A DNA stretch of 64,000 bases from Butyricicoccus_A sp963601915. Lineage in GTDB: Bacteria > Bacillota > Clostridia > Oscillospirales > Butyricicoccaceae. The stretch is taken from NCBI GenBank assembly GCA_963601915.1, contig CAVCGL010000003.1, forward strand, positions 105,464-169,463, in the 5' to 3' direction. Shown in pieces: positions 24,891 through 33,486 of this stretch (position 1 is its first letter; every line of letters starts with the position of its first letter). Both the position numbers and the translations under genes were made by a program. A model generated the notes under the pieces. The model ran no database searches, had not been told where the DNA came from, and saw nothing but the letters and a program-made list of their open reading frames with translations.

Positions 24891-24914
24891 CTGGTACTAT
24901 ACTTACAATACCAG
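24891..24914. promoter_or_regulatory. Imperfect 24-bp palindrome with an overlapping plus-strand promoter
   Basis: CTGGTA...TACCAG arms, with 9 of 12 base pairs matching. A plus-strand promoter, TTGTTT (24872-24877) and TACTAT (24895-24900) with 17-bp spacer, overlaps it. The stretch 24915-25152 has no gene on the plus strand. Confidence 0.4.
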
Positions 24915-24956
24915 CTTCCCTAAGCATAGTATTGGGGTGATCTCGCCTGTACACTC

Positions 24957-24985
24957 ATTATAACACCCGCCCGGTGCTTGTACAA
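24957..24985 (-). promoter_or_regulatory. Promoter likely driving the HxlR gene
   Basis: Minus strand TTGTAC (24985-24980) and TATAAT (24962-24957), spacer 17 bp. Confidence 0.65.
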
Positions 24986-25152
24986 GTTTTACCCTCTGTT
25001 TTACTCAAGATTTCCGTGTTCTTTTCCGGCGTCCGCGTGCACGGGCTGACTGCATTTTGTATTATCCGACAGGTTGACAACAGAACGCTATCACGGTGTT
25101 CCCTCAACCGTCACGCTGTACAAAATTCTGGCCGCTTTTATCCGGCGCATTC

Positions 25153-25181
25153 TTGAAAAAGAACACACACCATGCTATAAT
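25153..25181 (+). promoter_or_regulatory. Sigma-A promoter of iolB-iolD
   Basis: TTGAAA (25153-25158) and TATAAT (25176-25181), spacer 17 bp. Confidence 0.85.
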
Positions 25182-25283
25182 TAAACCATAAATTATGCAA
25201 AAGGGATTTGTACGCCTTTTTGCAGCATTGTATTCAAATGTTCTGCCTGCATCAGTCGGGCATAGAGAAAGGTGTGTTTTACA

Positions 25284-26099
25284 ATGTACATGGACAAGGA
25301 AGTCAAGCGCGGCTACAACGAATACCTGCGCCTTGATGAAGGAGAAGGCAAGGACGGCATAATGGATGTCGCTCTTCTGGTTATGGAAGCTGGAGATACC
25401 TATACCATCGAAGAAGCAGACAAGGAAGTTGCCTGCCTGCTGTTTGACGGCGACGTCAACATGAGCTGGGACGACCAGAGCGTAGACATGGTTCGCCCGA
25501 ATCCGTTCGACTACAACCCGTGGTGTCTGCTGGTTCACAAGCAGACCAAGATCGTTATCACCGCAAAGGGCCCGTCTAACATCTACGTGCAGAAGACCCT
25601 GAACGACAAGACCGAGCCGGAATTCCCGAACAAGCTGTTCCGTCCGGAAGATACCGATACTTGGGCACGCGGCACTGGCGGCGTTCTGCAGAACTGCATC
25701 AAGCGTGATGTTCGTACCTGCTTCGACCTCGACATTGCTCCGTACTCCAACATGGTACTGGGCGAAGTTATCAACCTGCCGGGCAAGTGGTCCTCTTACC
25801 CGCCGCATCATCATCCGCAGCCGGAAGTTTACTTCTACCGCTTCGACAAGCCGCAGGGCTTCGGCGCAGGCTGGGGCAACGGCGAGCTGTATGAGACCCA
25901 CCACAACGGTCTGTCTCTGATTACCAGCAAGATGCATTCTCAGGTAACCGCTCCTGGTTACGCTTGCTGCTACGCATGGGGCATCCGTCATCTGCCGGGC
26001 GATCCGTGGGACAAGACCCGTGTTGACGATGTTGAGCACGAGTGGCTGGTACGCGACGACGCAGACGAGCACATCTGGAAGTGCTCCACCGGCTACTAA
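25284..26099 (+). CDS. iolB: 5-deoxy-glucuronate isomerase
   Basis: IolB isomerises 5-deoxy-glucuronate, the product of IolD, to 2-deoxy-5-keto-gluconate. The 271-residue bicupin has SSYPPHHHPQPEVYFYRF (metal-binding His residues, about 173-190) and the C-terminal HLPGDPWDKTR and VDDVEHEWL. ATG 25284 is about 10 nt after GAGAAAGG. Codon usage is strongly biased, like gap, which points to high expression under some condition. iolD follows after 102 bp. Confidence 0.94.
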   Translation: MYMDKEVKRGYNEYLRLDEGEGKDGIMDVALLVMEAGDTYTIEEADKEVACLLFDGDVNMSWDDQSVDMVRPNPFDYNPWCLLVHKQTKIVITAKGPSNIYVQKTLNDKTEPEFPNKLFRPEDTDTWARGTGGVLQNCIKRDVRTCFDLDIAPYSNMVLGEVINLPGKWSSYPPHHHPQPEVYFYRFDKPQGFGAGWGNGELYETHHNGLSLITSKMHSQVTAPGYACCYAWGIRHLPGDPWDKTRVDDVEHEWLVRDDADEHIWKCSTGY

Positions 26100-26201
26100 T
26101 CCCCCACTTTACCCCCTTACCCCCGCTTATTTGAAAGAAAATAAGATAGATTTAAACAATGTGAGAATTGTGTAAGAATTGCATGAGGAGGAAAAATTCC
26201 A

Positions 26202-28178
26202 ATGAGACACATGGAAACTGTCCGCCTGACCACTAGCCAGGCGTGCATCCGCTTCCTGGAGAACCAGTATGTCAGCTACATTGACATGGACGGCAAGGAA
26301 GTAGAACAGAAGTTTATCCGCGGTATCTTCATGATCCCGGGCCACGGCAACTGCGTTGGCTACTGCAACGGTATCGAGCAGGAAATCAAGGATATGGAAG
26401 TATATCAGGGCAAGAACGAGCAGGGCATGGCTCTGGCAGCTGTTGCATTCTCTCGTCAGCTGCGCCGCAAGCAGGCATTCGTTTGCACCTCTTCCGTAGG
26501 TCCTGGCGCCTGCAACATGATTACCGCTGCTGCTACCGCAACTGCTAACAACATTCCGGTACTGCTGATGCCGGGCGACGTTTACGCTTCCCGTCAGCCG
26601 GATCCGGTACTGCAGCAGATGGAGCAGCCGCAGAACCTGACCATTTCCGCTCACGACTCCTTCCAGGCTGTTGTTAAGTACTGGGGCCGTGTAAACCGTC
26701 CGGAGCAGATCATGACCGATATGCTGTCCGCATTCCGTGTCATGACCGATCCGGGCAACTGCGGCGCTGTTGCTGTATCCATCCCGCAGGATGTACAGGG
26801 CGAAGCTTATGATTATCCGGTTGACTTCTTCAAGAAGCGCGTTTGGACCATCGAGCGCCGTCCGGCTACCAAGAAGGCAGCTAAGAAGGCAGCTGAGATT
26901 ATCAAGTCCGCAAAGAAGCCGCTGCTGATCTGCGGCGGTGGCGTTCGTTACGCTGAGGCTCATAAGGTATTCCGTGCATTCGCTGAGAAGTTTGGTATTG
27001 CTTTCGGCGAAACCCAGGCAGGTAAGTCCGCAATCGAGTGGACCCATCCGCTGTCTCTGGGCGGTCTGGGCATCACCGGTACCGAGTGCGCAAATGCTTT
27101 CGCACATGACTGTGACGTAGTTATCGGCGTTGGTACCCGTTACACCGACTTTACCACTGCTTCCAAGTGGCTGTACGACACTTCCGCTAAGTTCGTTAAC
27201 ATCAACCCGTCTGAGTTCCAGTGCCTGAAGATGGACGCTTATCCGGTTGTTGCTGACGCAAACGAGGCTCTGACCGCAATCAGCGCTGAGCTGGACGCTC
27301 TGGGCGGCTACCACACCTCCGACGAGTACGCAGCTGAGGTTAAGAGACTGCAGGACGCTTGGTGGGCTGACGTAGATCGCATGGATCACACCGAGTACGT
27401 TGACGCTGAGTCCTACGTTCCGGAAATCCAGGACGCAAACCGTCGTGCCGTTGAGCACTACATCGAGTCCATCGGCTCCAAGCTGACACAGACCGCTGCT
27501 CTGGGTTACATCAACACCCATATCGCTCCGGATTCCATCTGCGTTGGTGCTGCTGGCTCCCTGCCGGGCGACCTGCAGGCACTGTGGAGAGCTCCGGTTC
27601 CGAACACCTACCATTGCGAGTACGGCTACTCCTGCATGGGTTACGAAGTTGCAGGCGCTTACGGCTGCAAGATCGCTTGCCCGGATCAGGAAGTATACGC
27701 AATGTGCGGCGACGGTTCCTTCGATATGCTGCACTCCGAGCTGATTGCTTCTATCCAGTACGGTTACAAGATCAACGTTTGCCTGTTTGATAACGCTGCT
27801 TACGGCTGCATCAACAACCTGCAGGTTGGCCAGGGCAACAAGTCCCGTACCACCGAGAAGAACATGCACATCCCGGGCACTCCGTACGATGGCTGCGATC
27901 TCGGCCCGGCAATGAACATCGACTACGCTGCTGTTGCTGCTGCATACGGCTGCAAGACCTACACCGTAAAGACCATGGAAGAGCTGGCTGCTGCACTGGA
28001 AGACTCCAAGAAGCAGACTGTTTCTACCCTGATCGACATGAAGGTTCTGCCGAAGTCCATGTCCAAGGAATGGGAAGCTTGGTGGCGTGTAGGCGTTGCT
28101 TCTGTTTCCGAGAAGCCGGAAGTACAGGAAGCTTACAAGAAGCTGCAGGATCATCTGTACGAAGCTCGTCATTACTAA
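26202..28178 (+). CDS. iolD: 3D-trihydroxycyclohexane-1,2-dione acylhydrolase
   Basis: IolD is a thiamine-diphosphate enzyme that opens the inositol-derived ring to 5-deoxy-glucuronate. The 658-residue protein, normal for the family, has the N-terminal FIPGHGNCVGYC-like motif (IPGHGNCVG), the central Rossmann domain (LLICGGGVRYAEA) and the ThDP motif GDGSFDML...NAAYGCINNLQ. AGGAGG precedes the ATG. The gene is highly codon-biased. With iolB it forms the second iol operon, followed by a strong terminator. iolC and iolJ, which would complete the pathway, are not in the window. Confidence 0.96.
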   Translation: MRHMETVRLTTSQACIRFLENQYVSYIDMDGKEVEQKFIRGIFMIPGHGNCVGYCNGIEQEIKDMEVYQGKNEQGMALAAVAFSRQLRRKQAFVCTSSVGPGACNMITAAATATANNIPVLLMPGDVYASRQPDPVLQQMEQPQNLTISAHDSFQAVVKYWGRVNRPEQIMTDMLSAFRVMTDPGNCGAVAVSIPQDVQGEAYDYPVDFFKKRVWTIERRPATKKAAKKAAEIIKSAKKPLLICGGGVRYAEAHKVFRAFAEKFGIAFGETQAGKSAIEWTHPLSLGGLGITGTECANAFAHDCDVVIGVGTRYTDFTTASKWLYDTSAKFVNINPSEFQCLKMDAYPVVADANEALTAISAELDALGGYHTSDEYAAEVKRLQDAWWADVDRMDHTEYVDAESYVPEIQDANRRAVEHYIESIGSKLTQTAALGYINTHIAPDSICVGAAGSLPGDLQALWRAPVPNTYHCEYGYSCMGYEVAGAYGCKIACPDQEVYAMCGDGSFDMLHSELIASIQYGYKINVCLFDNAAYGCINNLQVGQGNKSRTTEKNMHIPGTPYDGCDLGPAMNIDYAAVAAAYGCKTYTVKTMEELAAALEDSKKQTVSTLIDMKVLPKSMSKEWEAWWRVGVASVSEKPEVQEAYKKLQDHLYEARHY

Positions 28179-28219
28179 TTCCCTGCGCCTATCGCGCACA
28201 GAATATTCTGACAAATACG

Positions 28220-28256
28220 CAAGAGTCTGCCCGCTTGGGCAGGCTCTTGTTTTTTG
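28220..28256 (+). terminator. Terminator of iolB-iolD
   Basis: CAAGAGTCTGCCC / GGGCAGGCTCTTG stem, GCTT loop, then seven T. Confidence 0.93.
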
Positions 28257-28268
28257 TATACTTGACAA

Positions 28269-28297
28269 TTGACTTCCGACAGACCGATGTTTATACT
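28269..28297 (+). promoter_or_regulatory. Promoter of the acyltransferase gene
   Basis: TTGACT (28269-28274) and TATACT (28292-28297), spacer 17 bp. Confidence 0.8.
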
Positions 28298-28335
28298 AAA
28301 ATTTGTAATATGACAGCAATGGGAGTAATAGATAC

Positions 28336-29451
28336 ATGGAACAGACATTTTCCAGAGAAGATACCAAACTGATGAAAGGCGTTGCCATTTTTTTGATGCT
28401 GATGCATCATCTGTGGGCATTTCCCGAACGCATCGCGGGCGGTGAGCTGTGGCATGTCCTCAATATTTGCGGCGAAAGCTCTCTCGCCTATTTCGGTTCG
28501 TTCGGCAAAATCTGCGTCTCGTTTTTCTTCTTTCTCGGCGGCTACGGCGTCTATCTCACCACCTGTTCCAAGAAGTATGACCTGATTGCCAAGCTCAAGG
28601 GATTATGTCTCGCGTACTGGAAGGTCTTTTTGATTTTTATCCCCTTGGCATTTCTCTTCTGTGCGCATCAGCCGACCTATTGTGACGAAGCGGAAATCTG
28701 TACGCGGTATGCCATGTTTTCCGCGCAGGAATGCTTTGACAATTTTATCGGTTTTTCCACCTCCTATAACAGTGAATGGTGGTTCCTGAACAGTTATCTG
28801 TGTGTTTTGATCTTGTATCCGCTGATCGACCACTTGGTACGCCACCGTTCGACGCTATTTAACGTCACAGCAATTGTCTTGTTTTCTATTTTTATCACAG
28901 ACGTCTTTCCTGCGCTTGGCGATTTGGAAGTACTCGGCACACTCAGCGACAATTATCTGTATCAGACCTTCTTTCTAGTGTCCGCGCCGTATACCGCGTG
29001 CTTCTGGATGGGTGCCGTCTTTGCCAAAGACAATTTGCTCATACAGATCCGCGATTCCCTGCGCCGCAACCGTCTGCTCAATCCCCTATTAGATATTTTC
29101 TTTGTCGGTGTCATCGTGCAAATGCGCTGGCTCACCGGACAAATCGTAGATATTCTCTATGTTCCATTTTTGATTATTTTCCTGATGGATTTGCTGCGTC
29201 ATCTTCGCCCGATTCGGACGGTACTGCTGTGCATCGGCAAGGAAAGTACGAGCATGTGGCTCATTCATCCCTTTTTCTGCTACTATTTCTATCCTGTTGT
29301 ACAGGTCGTCGTTGCGCCGCGATGGGGCGCGGTATCTCTGCTCCTTTTACTGATCTTCTCGTATCTTGCCGCGCGTCTGGTACGGCTGTTCTGGTGGTGC
29401 ATCGGCACAGTGGTACACCGCACACAAAGCATTTTCCTTAAATTTTCTTAA
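28336..29451 (+). CDS. Acyltransferase 3 family membrane protein
   Basis: The 371-residue polytopic protein (about 10 helices) has the start of the family pattern: KGVAIFLMLMHHLWAFP (catalytic His in the first helix), then NSEWWFLNSYLCVLILYPLI and STSMWLIHPFFCYYF near the end. These enzymes O-acetylate or otherwise acylate exported polysaccharides or lipids. The next gene is a polysaccharide deacetylase, which suggests cell-wall or surface glycan modification. Single-gene promoter; GGGAG ribosome binding site. Confidence 0.87.
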   Translation: MEQTFSREDTKLMKGVAIFLMLMHHLWAFPERIAGGELWHVLNICGESSLAYFGSFGKICVSFFFFLGGYGVYLTTCSKKYDLIAKLKGLCLAYWKVFLIFIPLAFLFCAHQPTYCDEAEICTRYAMFSAQECFDNFIGFSTSYNSEWWFLNSYLCVLILYPLIDHLVRHRSTLFNVTAIVLFSIFITDVFPALGDLEVLGTLSDNYLYQTFFLVSAPYTACFWMGAVFAKDNLLIQIRDSLRRNRLLNPLLDIFFVGVIVQMRWLTGQIVDILYVPFLIIFLMDLLRHLRPIRTVLLCIGKESTSMWLIHPFFCYYFYPVVQVVVAPRWGAVSLLLLLIFSYLAARLVRLFWWCIGTVVHRTQSIFLKFS

Positions 29452-29529
29452 GTTTTATCCAAATCTCTTTTCTTGTCATCTTTTTTGTACTATACTAAAG
29501 AGGTATTTTAACAAAAAGAGGCGTAAAAA

Positions 29530-30492
29530 ATGGTAAAATGGAAAAAACAACCAATTCTGTCCGGCATCGCCGCTGTTTTATGTGTGGCAATGCTGGCAGG
29601 CTGCGGAGCATCCAGCAGCAAAACAACCTCCAGCAATGCCAAGCAGTCCGGCAGTGCGCAGACCGCTTCCGCTGACACAGGAAGTGCTGAGCAGGCAAAG
29701 GAAAAGCAAAAAAAGCTGGAAGAGCAGAAAAAGAAAGAACAAGAAGAAGCAAACAAGATTCCCAAGGGCGATAAATACATCGCTTTGACCTTTGACGACG
29801 GCCCGACCGGTAATGAAGGTGGACGCACCGAACGTCTGCTGGACGGTCTGAAAGAGCGCAACGCCCATGCCACCTTCTTCCTGTGCGGTTATCGTGTCAA
29901 GGACTTCAACTCGATGATGAAGCGCTATTTGACAGAAGGTCATGAGGTCGGCAACCACACGATGGATCACCGCTTAGCTCACGAGGTCTCCGACGGCGAT
30001 TACGAACAGGTTTCCAGCAATAACGACTTGATTCAGTCGTATACCAGCCAGAAGCCGACAGTATTCCGTCCGTGCGGCGGCGAATACAACGACAGCGTGC
30101 AGGCATCCATGCAAAAGCTCGGTATGCCGATTATCCTGTGGGATGTCGATACACTGGATTGGAAATACCGCGATGCCGCTTCTGTCAAGCAGCACATTTT
30201 AGACGGTGCACAAGACGGTGCTATCGTTCTGGAGCATGACCTGTATGAGACCACTGTAGAGGGCGTTCTCGCCGCCATTGATGAGTTACAGCAGCAGGGT
30301 TATGCATTCGTCACCGTATCGGAACTCGCAAAAATCAAGGGTGTCACACTGGAAGCTGGTAAGGTATATAACGGCTTTACCGATGAAGATTTGGGACTGA
30401 ATACAGACGAAGCAACCAGCGAAAGCGCAGAAACTTCTGCATCTGACAGCACCACAAATACCGAAGCATCCAACAGCACATCGTCCAACTAA
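29530..30492 (+). CDS. Polysaccharide deacetylase, lipoprotein
   Basis: The 320-residue protein has a signal peptide with lipobox LAGC (Cys about residue 25), a Ser/Lys/Gln/Glu-rich spacer (about 26-75), and a NodB deacetylase domain (about 80-275). Motifs are TFDDGP (Asp-Asp metal/catalytic pair), GHEVGNHTMDH (His ligands) and FRPCGGEYN; note Cys replaces the usual Pro/Tyr position next to FRP. The likely substrate is peptidoglycan or another extracellular GlcNAc polymer. The C-terminal 45 residues are low-complexity Ser/Thr/Glu. The promoter at about 29480-29495 is weak. Confidence 0.9.
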   Translation: MVKWKKQPILSGIAAVLCVAMLAGCGASSSKTTSSNAKQSGSAQTASADTGSAEQAKEKQKKLEEQKKKEQEEANKIPKGDKYIALTFDDGPTGNEGGRTERLLDGLKERNAHATFFLCGYRVKDFNSMMKRYLTEGHEVGNHTMDHRLAHEVSDGDYEQVSSNNDLIQSYTSQKPTVFRPCGGEYNDSVQASMQKLGMPIILWDVDTLDWKYRDAASVKQHILDGAQDGAIVLEHDLYETTVEGVLAAIDELQQQGYAFVTVSELAKIKGVTLEAGKVYNGFTDEDLGLNTDEATSESAETSASDSTTNTEASNSTSSN

Positions 30493-30504
30493 ATGGATAC
30501 ATAC

Positions 30505-30532
30505 AAAAAGCACTCCTATGGAGTGCTTTTTT
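30505..30532 (+). terminator. Terminator of the deacetylase gene
   Basis: AAAAAGCACTCC / GGAGTGCTTTTTT stem with a 3-nt loop. Confidence 0.92.
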
Positions 30533-30561
30533 GTTGGAAAAATCGCCTTTTCTAAGAGAAA

Positions 30562-30980
30562 AGCCCTCTCTGTCGCTCCAGCTTCTTGGCTCTCCCTTCG
30601 GGAGAGCTGGCATTTGCGAAGCAAATGACTGAGAGGGCGAATCCCGCAAGTTCGTATCAGAGTTTCCCTGATTTGTCAGAGCCAGTCGGTTACTCCCTCA
30701 GTCTTGCCGCACAGCGGCAATCCAGCTCCCTCACGAGGGAGCCTGCCCTCTCTGTCGCTCCGCGACATCTCTCCCAAAGGGAGAGACAAGTAAAAGCGCG
30801 CGTAAGAAAAAGCCTTCCTCTCTGAGGAAGGTGGCGCGGCGCATGCCGCGACGGAAGGAGCAGCACGCGAGTAAGTCTGTTTAGAACTACCCCTGATTTG
30901 TCGGGCGTGCGGTTCGCACCAGCTTCTCGGCTCTCCCTTCGGGAGAGCTGGCATTTGCAAAGCAAATGACTGAGAGGGCA
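30562..30980. repeat. Dispersed palindrome-rich repeat, copy 2 (longest)
   Basis: About 420 bp composed of modules: CCCTCTCTGTCGCTCC, GGCTCTCCCTTCGGGAGAGC, GGCATTTGCNAAGCAAATGACTGAGAGGGC (present twice), CTCCCTCACGAGGGAGC, and CCTTCCTC-TCTGAGGAAGGTGGCGCGGCG. Several are self-complementary. No coding frame is conserved. The rest of the 594-bp gap to the symporter gene holds only terminators. Confidence 0.9.
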
Positions 30981-31014
30981 TCTGTATCAGGCAAATCGCT
31001 ATGCAGACACACGC

Positions 31015-31046
31015 AAAAAGAGACCCCTCAAGCGAGGAGTCTCTTC
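31015..31046 (-). terminator. Terminator of the second SSS symporter gene
   Basis: AAGAGACTCCTC / GAGGGGTCTCTT stem with GCTT loop, followed by TTTTTG on the minus strand. Confidence 0.88.
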
Positions 31047-31086
31047 GTACTTCCGAGAACGATATTTGCGGATGTAAATCCTTCTC

Positions 31087-32712
31087 TTAGCCGAGTACCA
31101 GCGGGGAGAAGATAACGTACATAACAACTACTACCAGAACACCAACGGTAGCCCAGATCTTGCCGTTCTTCCACGGAGTCATCTCGATCTGCGGTACGTT
31201 CGGCATCTCGAAGTCTTCCTTTGCCGGAGCGAACTTTGCAACTGCAAAGTAGATGACGCACTGAATCAGGAAGCATACGAATACCCAGTACAGGTAGTGA
31301 ATCTTGTCAAATACGGTGAAGTAGCCGATTGCGTATACAACGATATGTACCGGAACGCCAATCTTCGGAGCCAGAGCAGATACCTTCTTATTCAGCATAC
31401 CGAACAGTACTGCGCACAGGATCGGCATGGAGAACAGGCCCCAGCACTGGTTGATGAAGTTCATGATACCAGTACCGAAGTACATGATAAACGGGGAAAT
31501 GATGATGCCCAGGATACCTACGATCAGACCGAAGATCTGACCAACCTTTACTACCTTCTTTGCGTCTGCGTTCTTGCCCCAGATCGGCTTCCAGATATCC
31601 AGAGAGAAGATCGTGGAGGAAGAATTCAGTACGGAGTTGAAGGAGGACAGGATAGCACCGAACATTACAGCTGCGAAGAAGCCCATGATCGGCTTCGGCA
31701 TTACCTGCATAACCAGCATCGGGTAAGCAGCGTCGCCGTCAAACTTTGCACCGGAACCTACGGTCAGAACGCCTGCCTGCATCAGCTGGTAAGCGATGAT
31801 GCCCGGGATAACGATGACGAATACGTCCAAGCACTTGAAGAAGCCAGCCCAGATAGCACCCTTCTGTGCCTCTGCCAAGTTCTTAGCGCCTAGGGAACGC
31901 TGAATGATGGACTGGTTGGTGGACCAGTAGAACATGTTGTTTACAAACATACCGGTGAACAGCAGCGGCCACGGAATGTACGGAGCCATTGCGTTCGGAG
32001 CGGACCAAGCATTCATCTTTTCCGGAGTAGCGGTTGCGAAGTGCTTGATGCCTGCGAGGAATCCGCCGCCGTCCAGCTGACCCAGAGCTACGAAGCCCAG
32101 AATCGGAACCAGGAAGCCGCCGATAATCAGGCCTGCACCGTTGATGGTGTCAGAGTAAGCAACTGCCTTCAGACCGCCGAATACGGAGTATGCCATACCG
32201 ATCAAACCGGTAGCAACACACACGATGAGGATAGCCATGAAGTAGCTGATGCCGAAAATCTCCTGAATGCCGAAGATCTTCTCCAGTGCTACAGAACCAG
32301 AATACAGGATGGTCGGCAGCATGGTAACAACGTAAGCGAACAGGAACATAACCGAGAACATGTTCTTAGTTGCCTCATCGTAACGCATCTTATAGAACTG
32401 CGGGATCGTTGCGATGTTGCCCTTCAGGAATCTCGGCAGCAGAACGAATGCCAGAATAATCAGTGCGAATGCGGAAGTAGCTTCCCAAGCCATGGTTGCC
32501 ATGGAACCAGAGAAAGCCTGACCGTTTGTGCCGACCAGCTGCTCTGCGGACAGGTTGGTCATCATCAGGGAACCTGCGATAACGATGCCCGGCAAGCTGT
32601 GGCCTGCAACGAAGTAGCCCTCCTCAGTATCGAGCTTCTCGTCGCGCGTCTTGTACGCGGACAGAACTGCTACGAACACTGTAAAGGCGACAAACTCAAT
32701 TACAGTTAACAT
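31087..32712 (-). CDS. Sodium:solute symporter (SSS), second copy type
   Basis: The 541-residue protein is a paralogue of the symporter at 17090-18751, with the same SAEQLVGTNGQ and FGGLKAVAYSDTINGAG motifs and about 14 helices. It is codon-optimised like gap and iolD, which suggests strong expression. Adjacent genes (TIM-barrel isomerase, AraC regulators, a Gfo/Idh/MocA dehydrogenase) suggest import of a sugar or cyclitol related to inositol. AAAGGAG precedes the ATG; a leader of about 110 nt runs from the promoter. Confidence 0.9.
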   Translation of the reverse strand: MLTVIEFVAFTVFVAVLSAYKTRDEKLDTEEGYFVAGHSLPGIVIAGSLMMTNLSAEQLVGTNGQAFSGSMATMAWEATSAFALIILAFVLLPRFLKGNIATIPQFYKMRYDEATKNMFSVMFLFAYVVTMLPTILYSGSVALEKIFGIQEIFGISYFMAILIVCVATGLIGMAYSVFGGLKAVAYSDTINGAGLIIGGFLVPILGFVALGQLDGGGFLAGIKHFATATPEKMNAWSAPNAMAPYIPWPLLFTGMFVNNMFYWSTNQSIIQRSLGAKNLAEAQKGAIWAGFFKCLDVFVIVIPGIIAYQLMQAGVLTVGSGAKFDGDAAYPMLVMQVMPKPIMGFFAAVMFGAILSSFNSVLNSSSTIFSLDIWKPIWGKNADAKKVVKVGQIFGLIVGILGIIISPFIMYFGTGIMNFINQCWGLFSMPILCAVLFGMLNKKVSALAPKIGVPVHIVVYAIGYFTVFDKIHYLYWVFVCFLIQCVIYFAVAKFAPAKEDFEMPNVPQIEMTPWKNGKIWATVGVLVVVVMYVIFSPLVLG

Positions 32713-32830
32713 AACTTTATTCTCCTTTTTCTAAACTCTCTCCGCGCCTTTGTGGCGGTGTCCCGGAATCACCTGATAAAGGCGCAAAATCAGCTGTATC
32801 CGAAAGGACTCAGCTGTATTTCCATGTATG

Positions 32831-32859
32831 ATTATAGCAGACGTCTTGACCTTTCTCAA
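32831..32859 (-). promoter_or_regulatory. Sigma-A promoter of the second SSS symporter gene
   Basis: Minus strand TTGAGA (32859-32854) and TATAAT (32836-32831), spacer 17 bp. Upstream, inverted arms TTTTTGTG (32899-32906) and CACAAAAA (32914-32921) could be an operator. Confidence 0.82.
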
Positions 32860-33187
32860 GCCTGACCGCCAAACTTCGTGTTAAAAATTTCGCAACATTT
32901 TTTGTGCACTTCTCACAAAAACAGCGAAGTGTTTTTTTGCACCCGATTCAAAACCTCTTCAAAATCGCTCAAATGTTACCAATTCAAACGCACAGATTCC
33001 TGTTCTTTGCCCCATTTGTGTAGCGATCTTGCTAAAAAATGCTGTTTCTTTGGAAAATTGGATACTTCCGTCATTTTTGGCATGTTCTATACAAAATCAT
33101 TATATTTATGCGAATTATGCCATATTATACACATATTTATGCAGTATTATCCAGTTATTTCCACAGCAAAAACGGTGTATTACGAAG

Positions 33188-33227
33188 AAAGAACTGCCGC
33201 ACTCTCCTGAAAATGCAGCAGTTCTTT
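33188..33227. other. Long hairpin in gene-free region
   Basis: AAAGAACTGC (33188-33197) and GCAGTTCTTT (33218-33227) are perfect arms with a 20-nt loop. There is no T-run. It lies in the gene-free, AT-rich stretch 32860-33420, where I see no supported gene. Confidence 0.4.
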
Positions 33228-33420
33228 CATCATACAACAACAAAAGGGAAATTTTGATTGGCAAGAAGAAACGGGATTTCACCGGCTCCTGAATTCCGAT
33301 GCATTCCTGTCTCAGGTTCTGAACTTCTCCCGCACAGACCGGTGGTCTATACGTCTTGCGTTACAAAGTATACCATATTCTTCCTGCTCCGGCAAGAAAT
33401 TTTGTCGATTTTTTCACAGA

Positions 33421-33457
33421 CAAAAAGATCCCCGCAGGCATGTGTCCGCGGGGATCC
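33421..33457 (-). terminator. Terminator of the TIM-barrel isomerase gene
   Basis: GATCCCCGC / GCGGGGATC stem followed on the minus strand by TTTTTG. Confidence 0.9.
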
Positions 33458-33486
33458 TGTTTTTATAGTAAGGATAGAACGATTTC

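Noticed and set aside
26127..28268. 713-codon minus-strand frame over iolD
   Set aside because: Result of strong codon bias in iolD on the plus strand; no start signal, no recognisable domain.
32878..33210. 110-codon plus-strand frame
   Set aside because: Low-complexity AT-rich sequence with Cys/His/Phe scatter, no ribosome binding site and no family likeness.
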